Origin: Cladorhizidae sp. MBARI D1340-BT2
Lineage: Eukaryota; Porifera; Demospongiae; Poecilosclerida; Cladorhizidae
NCBI GenBank assembly: GCA_028752905.1
Contig: JAQNBH010000002.1
Location: 32,635,530-32,699,529 of the forward strand
Reading direction: 5' to 3'
DNA: 64,000 nt
Part shown: in pieces, positions 12,401 through 23,000 of the stretch
Numbering within the stretch: the first letter of the stretch is position 1
How the letters are laid out: every line of letters begins with the position of its first letter
Notes under the pieces: model-generated
What the model saw: only the letters and a program-made list of their open reading frames with translations
Told to the model about the DNA's origin: nothing
Database searches by the model: none
Translations under genes and position numbers: made by a program

Positions 12401-15400
12401 TGGCTGATGAATATGTGATGCCTTTCAATTTAGCCACCCTTGCTGATGAATATGTGATGCCTTTCAATTTAGCCACCCTGCCTGATGAATATGTAATGCC
12501 TTTCAATTTAGCCACCCTGCCTGATTAATATGTGATGCCTTTCAATTTAGCCACCCTGCCTGATGAATATGTAATGCCTTTCAATTTAGCAAATCTGCCT
12601 GATGAATACGTGATGCCTTTCAATTTAGCCACACTGGCTAATGAATATGTGGTGCCTTTCACCCTGCCTGATGAATATTCAATTTAGCCACCCTGCCTGA
12701 TGAATATGTGAAGTCTTTCAATTTAACCAACCTGCCTGATGAATATGTGATGCCTTTCAATATAGCCACCCTTGCTGATGAATATGTGATGCCTTTAAAT
12801 TTTTAGCCACCCTAGCTGATGAATATGTGATGCCTTTCAATTTAGCCTCCCTGCCTGATGAATATGTGATGCCTTTCGATTTAGCCACCCTGGCTGATGA
12901 ATATGTGTTGCCTTTCAATTTAGCCACCTTGGCTGATGAATATGTGATGCCTTTCAATTTAGCCACCCTGGCTGATGAATATGTGATGCCTTTCAATATA
13001 GCCACCCTTGCTGATGAATATGTGATGCCTTTAAAATTTTAGCCACCCTAGCTGATGAATATGTGATGCCCTTCAATATAGCCACCATGCCTGATGAATA
13101 TGTGGATGCCTTTCAATTTAGCCACCCTGCCTGATGAATATGTGATGCCATTCTATTTAGCCACCCTGGCTAATGAATATGTGATGCCTTTCAATATAGC
13201 CACCCTGCCTGATGAATATGTGATGCCTTTCAATTTAGCCACCCGAGCTGATGAATATGTGGATGCCTTTCAATTTAGCCACCCTGGCTGATGAATATGT
13301 GGATGCCTTTCAATTTAGCCACCCTGCCTGATGAATATTCAATTTAGCCACCCTGCCTGATGAATATGTGATGTCTTTCAATTGAGCCAACCTGCCTGAT
13401 GAATATGTGATGCCTTTCAATTTAGCCACCCTGCCTGATGAATATGTGATGCCTATCAATTTAGCCACCCTGGCTGATGAATATGTGATGCCTTTCAATT
13501 TAGCCACCCTGCCTGATGAATATGTGATGCCCTAGCCACCATGCCTGATGAATATGTGGATGCTCTTTCAATTTAGCCAATCTGCCTGATGAATATGTGA
13601 TGCCTTTCAATTTAGCCAACCTTGCTGATGAATATGTGATGCCTTTCAATTTAGCCTCCCTGCCTGATGAATATGTGATGCCTTTCGATTTAGCCACCCT
13701 GGCTGATGAATATGTGTTGCCTTTCAATTTAGCCACCTTGGCTGATGAATATGTGATACCTTTCAATTTAGCCACCCTGCCTGATGAATATGTGATGCCC
13801 TTCAATATAGCCACCATGCCTGATGAATATGTGGATGCTCTTTCAATTTAGCCATCCTGGCTGATGAATATGGGATGCCTTTCAATTTAGCCACCCTGCC
13901 TGATGAATATGTTATGCCTTTCAATATAGCCACGATGCCTGATGAATATGTGATGCCTTTCAATTTTGCCACCCTGCCTGATGAATATGTGATGCCTTTC
14001 AATTTAGCCTCCCTGCCTGATGAATATGTGATGCCTTTCGATTTAGCCACCCTGCCTGATGTATATGTTATGCCTTTCAATGTAGCCGATGAATATGTGA
14101 TACCTTTCAATTTAGCCAACCTGCCTGATGAATATTCAATTTAGCCACCCTGGCTGATGAATATGTGATGTGTTTCAATTTAGCCAACCTGCCTGATGAA
14201 TATCTGATGCCTTTCAATTTAGACACCCTGCCTGATGTATATGTGATGCCTTTCAATTTAGCCACACGAGCTGATGAATATGGGGATGCCTTTCAATTTA
14301 GCCACCCTGCCTGATGAATATGTGATGCGTTTCAATTTAGCCACCCTGGCTGATGAATATGTGGATGCCTTTCAATTTAGCCACCCTGCCTGATGAATAT
14401 TTGATGCCTTTCAATTTATCCACCCTTGCTGATGAATATGTGATACCTTTCAATTTAGCCACCCTTGCTGATGAATATGTGATGCCTTTCAATTTAGGCA
14501 CCCTGCCTGATGAATATGTGATGCCCTTCAATATAGACACCATGCCTGATGAATATGTGGATGCTCTTTCAATTTAGCCATCCTGGCTGATGAATATGTG
14601 ATGCCTTTCAATTTAGCCACCCTTGCTGATGAATATGTGATGCCTTTCAATATAGCCACCCTGCCTGATGAATATGTAATGCCTTTCAATTTAGCCACCC
14701 TGCCTGATTAATATGTGATGCCTTTCAATTTAGCCACCCTGCCTGATGAATATGTAATGCCTTTCAATTTAGCAAATCTGCCTGATGAATACGTGATGCC
14801 TTTCAATTTAGCCACACTGGCTAATGAATATGTGGTGCCTTTCACCCTGCCTGATGAATATTCAATTTAGCCACCCTGCCTGATGAATATGTGATGTCTT
14901 TCAATTTAACCAACCTGCCTGATGAATATGTGATGCCTTTCAATTTAGCCACCCTGCCTGATGAATATGTGATGCCTTTCAATTTAGCCACCCAGGCTGA
15001 TGAATATCTGATGCCTTTCAATTTAGGAACCCTGGCTGATGAATATGTGATGCCTTTCAATTTAGCCACCCTGGCTGATGAATATGTGATGCCTTTCAAT
15101 ATAGCCACCCTGCCTGGATGAATATGTTTTGCCTTTCAATTTAGCCACCAGAATGGATGAATATGTGGATGCCCTTCAATTTAGCCACCCTGCCTGATGA
15201 GTATGTGATGCCTTTCAATTTAGCTATCCTGCCTGATGAATATGTGATGCCTTTCAATTTAGCCTCCCTGCCTGATGAATATGTTATGCCTTTCAATATA
15301 GCCACTCTGGCTGATAAATATGTTATGCCTTTCAATATAGCCACCTTGCCTGATGAATATGTGGATGCCTTTCAATTTAGCCACCCTGGCAGATTAATAC

Positions 15401-18400
15401 TTGGATGCCTTTCAATTTAGCAACACTGCCTGATGAATATGTGATGCCTTTCAATTTAGCCATCCTGGCTGATGAATATGTGATGCCTTTCAATTTAGCC
15501 ACCCTTGCTGATGAATATGTGGATGCCTTTCAATTTAGCCACCCTGGCAGATTAATACTTGGATGCCTTTCAATTTAGCAACACTGCCTGATGAATATGT
15601 GATGCCTTTCAATTTAGCCACCCTGGCTGATGAATATGTGATGCCTTTCAATTTAGCCACCCTTGCTGATGAATATGTGATGCCTTTCAATTTAGCCACC
15701 CTGCCTGATTAATATGTGATGCCTTTCAATTTAGCCACCCTGCCTGATGAATATGTTAATTCCTTTCAATTTAGCCAATCTGCCTGATGAATATGTGATG
15801 CCTTTCAATTTAGCCAACCTTGCTGATGAATATGTGATGCCTTTCAATATAGCCACCCTTGCTGATGAATATGTGATGCCTTTAAATTTTTTGCCACCCT
15901 AGCTGATGAATATGTGATGCCTTTCAATTTAGCCTCCCTGCCTGATGAATATGTGATGCCTTTCGATTTAGCCACCCTGGCTGATGAATATGTGTTGCCT
16001 TTCAATTTAGCCACCTTGGCTGATGAATATGTGATGCCTTTCAATTTAGCCACCCTGGCTGATGAATATGTGATGCCTTTCAATATAGCCACCCTTGCTG
16101 ATGAATATGTGATGCCTTTAAATTTTTAGCCACCCTAGCTGATGAATATGTGATGCCCTTCAATATAGCCACCATGCCTGATGAATATGTGGATGCCTTT
16201 CAATTTAGCCACCCTGCCTGATGAATATGTGATGCCATTCAATTTAGCCACCCTGGCTAATGAATATGTGATGCCTTTCAATATAGCCACCCTGCCTGAT
16301 GAATATGTGATGCCTTTCAATTTAGCCACCCGAGCTGATGAATATGTGGATGCCTTTCAATTTAGCCACCCTGGCTGATGAATATGTGGATGCCTTTCAA
16401 TTTAGCCACCCTGCCTGATGAATATTCAATTTAGCCACCCTGCCTGATGAATATGTGATGTCTTTCAATTGAGCCAACCTGCCTGATGAATATGTGATGC
16501 CTTTCAATTTAGCCACCCTGCCTGATGAATATGTGATGCCTTTCAATTTAGCCACCCTGGCTGATGAATATGTGATGCCTTTCAATTTAGCAACCCTGGC
16601 TGATGAATATGTGATGCCTTTCAATTTAGCCACCCTGGCTGATGAATATGTGATGCCTTTCAATATAGCCACCCTGCCTGGATGAATATGTGTTGCCTTT
16701 CAATTTAGCCACCCGAATGGATGAATATGTGGATGCCGTTCAATTTAGCCACCCTGCCTGATGAATATGTGATGCCTTTCAATTTAGCCACCCTGCCTGA
16801 TGAATATGTTATGCCTTTCAATATAGCCACTCTGGCTGATAAATATGTTATGCCTTTCAATATAGCCACCTTGCCTGATGAATATGTGGATGCCTTTCAA
16901 TTTAGCCACCCTGGCAGATTAATACTTGGATGCCTTTCAATTTAGCAACACTGCCTGATAAATATGTGATGCCTTTCAATTTAGCCACCCTGGCTGATGA
17001 ATATGTGATGCCTTTCAATTTAGCCACCCTTGCTGATGAATATGTGATGCCTTTCAATTTAGCCACCCTGCCTGATTAATATGTGATGCCTTTCAATTTA
17101 GCCACCCTGCCTGATGAATATGTTAATGCCTTATAATTTAGCCAATCTGCCTGATGAATATGTGATGCCTTTCAATTTAGCCAACCTTGCTGATGAATAT
17201 GTGATGCCTTTCAATTTAGCCTCCCTGCCTGATGAATATGTGATGCCTTTCGATTTAGCCACCCTGGCTGATGAATATGTGTTGCCTTTCAATTTAGCCA
17301 CCTTGGCTGATGAATATGTGATGCCTTTCAATTTAGCCACCCAGGCTGATGAATATGTGATGCCTTTCAATATAGCCACCCTTGCTGATGAATATGTGAT
17401 GCCTTTAAATTTTTAGCCACCCTAGCTGATGAATATGTAATGCCCTTCAATATAGCCACCATGCCTGATGAATATGTGGATGCCTTTCAATTTAGCCACC
17501 CTGCCTGATGAATATGTGATGCCATTCAATTTAGCCACCCTGGCTAATGAATATGTGATGCCTTTCAATATAGCCACCCTGCCTGATGAATATGTGATGC
17601 CTTTCAATTTAGCCACCCGAGCTGATGAATATGTGGATGCCTTTCAATTTAGCCACCCTGGCTGATGAATATGTGGATGCCTTTCAATTTAGCCACCCTG
17701 CCTGATGAATATTCAATTTAGCCACCCTGCCTGATGAATATGTGATGTCTTTCAATTGAGCCAACCTGCCTGATGAATATGTGATGCCTTTCAATTTAGC
17801 CACCCTGCCTGATGAATATGTGATGCCTATCAATTTAGCCACTCTGGCTGATGAATATGTGATGCCTTTCAATTTAGCCACCCTGCCTGATGAATATGTG
17901 ATGCCCTAGCCACCATGCCTGATGAATATGTGGATGCTCTTTCAATTTAGCCATCCTGGCTGATGAATATGTGATGCCTTTCAATTTAGCCACCCTTGCT
18001 GATGAATATGTGATGCCTTTCAATTTAGCCACCCTGCCTGATGAATATGTAATGCCTTTCAATTTAGCCACCCTGCCTGATGAATATGTGATGCCTTTCA
18101 ATTTAGCTACCCAGGCTGATGAATATGTGATGCCTTTCAATTTAGCAACCCTGGCTGATGAATATGTGATGCCTTTCAATTTAGCCACCCTGGCTGATGA
18201 ATATGTGATGCCTTTCAATATAGCCACCCTGCCTGGATGAATATGTGTTGCCTTTCAATTTAGCCACCCTGCCTGATGAGTATGTGATGCCTTTCAATTT
18301 AGCCACCCTCCTGATGAATATGTTATGCCTTTCAATATAGCCACTCTGGCTGATAACTATGTTATGCCTTTCAATATAGCCACCTTGCCTGATGAATATG

Positions 18401-19002
18401 TGGATGCCTTTCAATTTAGCCACCCTGGCAGATTAATACTTGGATGCCTTTCAATTTAGCAACACTGCCTGATGAATATGTGATGCCTTTCAATTTAGCC
18501 ACCCTGGCTGATGAATATGTGATGCCTTTCAATTTAGCCACCCTTGCTGATGAATATGTGATGCCTTTCAATTTAGCCACCCTGCTTGATTAATATGTGA
18601 TGCCTTTCAATTTAGCCACCCTGCCTGATGAATATGTAATGCCTTTCAATTTAGCCAATCTGCCTGATGAATATGTGATGCCTTTCAATTTAGCCACCCT
18701 GCCTGATTAATATGTGATGCCTTTCAATTTAGCCACCCTGCCTGATGAATATGTAATGCCTTTCAATTTAGCCAATCTGCCTGATGAATATGTGATGCCT
18801 TTCAATTTAGCCAACCTTGCTGATGAATATGTGATGCCTTTCAAGTTTTGCCACGCTGGCTGATGAATATGTGATGCCATTCAATTAAGCCACCCTGGCT
18901 AATGAATATGTGATGCCTTACAATATACCTGATGAATATGTGATGCCTTTCAATTTAGCCACCCGAGCTGATGAATATGTGGATGCCTTGCCACCCTGTG
19001 TG
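3478..19002. repeat. 39-bp minisatellite, left part (about 15.5 kb)
   Basis: Tandem units of 39 bp each contain TTTCAATTTAGCCACC and GATGAATATGTGATGCC. The main variable site lies between them (CTGCCTGAT, CTGGCTGAT or CTTGCTGAT). I estimate about 400 units. One plus frame reads the 13-residue period MPFNLATLPDEYV and the minus strand reads AKLKGITYSSARV. Shortened units (e.g. those ending GAATATTCAATTTAG, or with GATGAATATGTGGATGCC) shift the frame every 200-500 bp, so no frame exceeds about 170 codons. Larger blocks recur at offsets of about 1,617 bp (4297-5102 and 5914-6719), 1,038 bp (7436 and 8474) and 2,777 bp (8764-9617 and 11541-12394), showing higher-order duplication. Confidence 0.97.
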
Positions 19003-19690
19003 CACTGCAAAAACCGTTTAGTTAAATCAACTTAAAAAAATGGTGCAACTGAGGTAACCAATAAAATTGTTAATTTTACTGGACATATTAACTAGTTAAT
19101 TTTACAGAAATAATGTTTGTGAATATAACCATATTAATATTATATATAGTACTAATAATCAATGGTTAAAGTAACAATTATTAATATTAGTTTCAACTAC
19201 TATAAACAATTAATTCATCATTACTTTATAGTTACTTTATAGTTACTTTATAGTTACTTTAACAACTTCAACCTGGTTAACCTAAGAACTACATAATGGT
19301 TAATTAATCATAATAATTAGTTAATTTAACAATTTCAAATTAGTGTCCTCAGAACCCCCAAAATGTTATTTTAATCATTTTAAATGGTTGTTCTAAGAAC
19401 CACAAACTAGTTACATACAAACCACAATATTAATTAGATAATTAATAATAGTTATTTTAACTATTGGAACTGAACTACATAATGGTCATTATTATTATAA
19501 CCAACCACTAATCCTTATTTTATTAGAATTATTAGTTATTATGACTTCTGGCTGGTTACCATACAAACCACATAATGTTGAATTAAATCATTACTATTAG
19601 TGATTATAACTAGCTAAGAAACATAATTGTGCTAAATTCATCACATCAATGACAAGGCAAAGAATCAAAACAAAAATAGTCAGCACATGA
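19003..19690. repeat. AT-rich left subterminal region of the insertion
   Basis: Degenerate direct repeats built on AACTACATAATGG and ACATACAAACCACA blocks alternate with TTAATTTAAC tracts (about 19265-19600). There are also three exact TTATAGTTACT copies near 19225-19260. No gene is present. Subterminal repeats of this kind are common in large cut-and-paste transposons. Confidence 0.6.
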
Positions 19691-19752
19691 ATTAGGACAG
19701 AAAAGATGAGAAAAATTCACAACTCGAAAAATTAGTATTAAAAACATAAGTG

Positions 19753-20067
19753 TTAGTTAAGGGCAAAGCTTTGGATGTCTGTAGTGACCGAGAGGTATGT
19801 AGATGATTTTTTACAATTAAGACCAAACACAAATTCTTGAAGAAATAAGCACATCTCTTTAGTATGTTTATCATATTCCAGGTTAAATATGTAGAAGAGA
19901 GAAAACCATAGAAAGAGAGACTTGGAGAAAGAATTCACTTTACAGAAAACCTCCTGTCCAATAAAAATTAAAAACACCGAATCTCCATCCTCTACAATAA
20001 ATTCTCCAATCCAAGGTGCTGGACGAGTGGGAGGAGCAGCTGCCACAGTCTCTGGCACATCAGACAT
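19753..20067 (-). CDS. SAMD3-like exon 7: C-terminal module and stop
   Basis: The acceptor TACCCACAG is followed by M-S-D-V-P-E-T-V, a P-T-R-P-A-P-W-I-G-E-F segment and S-F-S-K-S-L-F-L-W-F-S-L-F-Y-I-F-N-L-E-Y. This last motif closely resembles the C-terminal end of SAMD3-like proteins. The frame continues about 40 codons past it to a stop at 19753. Phase 0 agrees with exon 6. Confidence 0.7.
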   Translation of the reverse strand: MSDVPETVAAAPPTRPAPWIGEFIVEDGDSVFLIFIGQEVFCKVNSFSKSLFLWFSLFYIFNLEYDKHTKEMCLFLQEFVFGLNCKKSSTYLSVTTDIQSFALN

Positions 20068-23000
20068 CTGTGGGTACAATATTCCATTATTTACAATAAA
20101 TACATGGTTCATCATTTGAAACAACTGTGGGCTTTACCTCAAGTCGAGCAAACAAGTAGCTCAGGTCTCCTTCGCCCTTTTTTTGGCTGCACACAAAGCA
20201 GCTGAAAGAGCAATTTCAGAGCTCAGTTTTGCAGTTCACCATCTGTTATAAAATGATAAACATAAATGTATTATGTATACGTAGCACCATAAATTACTGC
20301 CCCATATCCATGACCAAGTGCATGTATGAGGCAGACATTTTGAGCTGAGGTCCAGGACTTTTGTGTTCAGAACTGTCACTGAAACATTTTTGGGGGGATA
20401 AATCATTTCATGATCGTATTGGAAACTATTGTCCACAAAATTGACAAGAACATTATACTGTCACCAGATGCGAGTCAACAACCATTTGCAATTGCAAAAT
20501 ATAATTTCTGAATACAGTGCTTTTTGAACTATAGCATGTGTATTCAAGAATGTACACTATTCAGCATATAGTAGATTCTATATTCACATGAATGAATGAT
20601 CACATTCTAAGGCCAAAACGATTAATTTTTATACTGATTACAGGATACCTTTTTCAATATCTCTCTGACGTCTCTTTAGCCCCTTGCAGTATGTGATGAT
20701 AGCAGGTACCAACTTTTGGGTCCACTCAACACTAAAAGACCCTTGAAGTCCTTGCTTGCCAATGACCAAGCAACTCAAGCTCTTGTTCAATCTGTTGACA
20801 GAAAAGCAATAAATTCAAGATGCAAGTTAAGGCGGGACTAATCCATTCGTTCGGGGAAAAAAAACATTTTTAAAAGTTATTTATTCATTCTATAGTATAG
20901 TTCATGTAGTATTTCTATTTCAAGTTTCAGAGCATTTGAATGCTTCACTGCAAAATTATACACACTTTTGTCCATGCTATTGACTACATAAATTCGAAGT
21001 TACGAACCTGAAAGGAAGATAGAGAACATAATAATGTACTTTTTTCAAGAGCCGTTATCTCAAAACGAGTTATTTCAAGTTTGTGTGCACATAACTGGGC
21101 CATGCTTTGTCCTATATCAACTTTTAATATATCATTTGAAAGCTCTTTTCATACTCTTTCATTTGAATGGAAAGAATCCACTAAAAAAAATCTATGGGAG
21201 AGATATTAGCCCTAGAATGTTGCTAATCATGAGCAAAACACTGACCTTTCTTAAAAATCCATTTTACAAGTTATGATGTTTTCATCTATTCAAAATGCAT
21301 GTCTGTGGGTTCTCTAATTGCTGTCAAAATTGTAAGTGGTTATGTGACACAGGTGTTGAGTAAAGTGCAATAATGTGAAATCACCTTGGTGTCCACAACT
21401 CTGACCAGGATGGCGCTAGGTCAAAACTAAATATACCATTGGAAAGCTCTCTGAATGAGCAGCATTTTGGTACTAATTTCAACATCATAGTATATAGAAC
21501 AAAAAAGTTATGAACGAATTAAAAAAAAGTCCCAGAAATGGATTAGTCCCGCCTTAAAGGTGACCTTGTATCTTTATGTAACAGAAGCCACTAGCAGAAT
21601 ACATGTATAGCACAAGCATTTGTTACATACACTCTTCAATATATCAACATAGTCAAGGTGTTTTAGTTGTGTTAGGGGTTAATTTATATAATACTTTTGT
21701 ATATATACTCAACACAAACATACCACAGATGGGATCCTCAGAGCCGGAAACTTCTTGAGCTTGGTGAGTATGGAGTCATTGCTCTATAACAAATATTGCC
21801 TTCGTGAATAAAATGTTAACTTATTCAGAGGTAAAACGACACCATTTCTAGGATTCTCCTTCTCCATCTCCTTTGTGAGAGCTTGAACATGTTGTTCTTG
21901 CTCAGCAGTTCTATCTCCACGAGGATGAAAGGATGGATACCTAGACTCCAGGTTAATCGCTCGCTTTGGCCGACCACGTTTGCTTGGTTTATCTATTGGA
22001 GAGTTAGCTACTTTCCTTTTTCGGCCCTTTTCAACATTATACACACGGTCCATAATTTTTTTCACCCATGATCCCTGAAGGGGAAAAAATGACACGGTAG
22101 ATGAATACTTATAAGGCATATATACATTAACAATGTTACTATGTACTTACAGAAGCAGTAGACCCAGACCCTGTCATACAATCAGCCATGGATGGATATT
22201 TCTCCACTAACATTTTGGCAATTTTTGTGACAGCAGCTGGATTTGGCCTTTCTACATAGCTGTATATATGGGTAACAAGGTCTCGAACAATTGCATTTCT
22301 TATTTCCGGTAGTAATCTCTTTTCAGCAATGGCAGCCATAATATTAGGCTTCCACATCATCGGAATAGAGAAATCATTTCTTGATACTGCCACTAATTTC
22401 TGATGACAGAGATACTATATCATGATCCTGATAGCTTGGAGATGATGCCAGTGAGGCTGGTAAAGTAGATGGAGTACTTGGGGAAGAAAATTGTGTTGAG
22501 TTATATTCAGGCATACTGGAAACCTGAATACAATTAAAAGTAAGAAGCAAGAAATTCTTCTGGACAGCTGTAAGAATTGCTAAGTCAACTTACAGTTATA
22601 GTTGGAGATTGGATAATACTTTTTTTGAATACGAATCAATCTTTTCACTGCTCCCAATGGCTTTATAATTCCCTTGACATCGTCTTCTGTCAGATCACAA
22701 AATGTTGCACCGTCAATCTCATTCTCTATGGCAACAGAATATGCAGTAGTGGTAAGGAACTATACTTGTCAGGTAAAAATGTCCTATTTCTATACTTTTA
22801 ATCATTTTAATAACAATAACAGTATTCTCTCAAGGATTTTTGTAAGGGAGGCATTGCAGTGGACTAAAAACTCATATATATATATATCCTTTCTTTTTGT
22901 CCTTTTTTGGGGGGGGGGGGGGGGGGGGGGGGGGGTTGCATGTTGCAAGAGACACAACCAAACTTGAGAGATGAAAAAATGTTAAAAAAAATGGGGTAGA

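Noticed and set aside
22400..22505. Ser/Pro-rich stretch as an extra exon of the SAMD3-like gene
   Set aside because: Its phase fits neither exon 2 nor exon 3, whereas direct exon 2 to exon 3 splicing is in phase. It is kept only as a possibility in the exon 3 entry.
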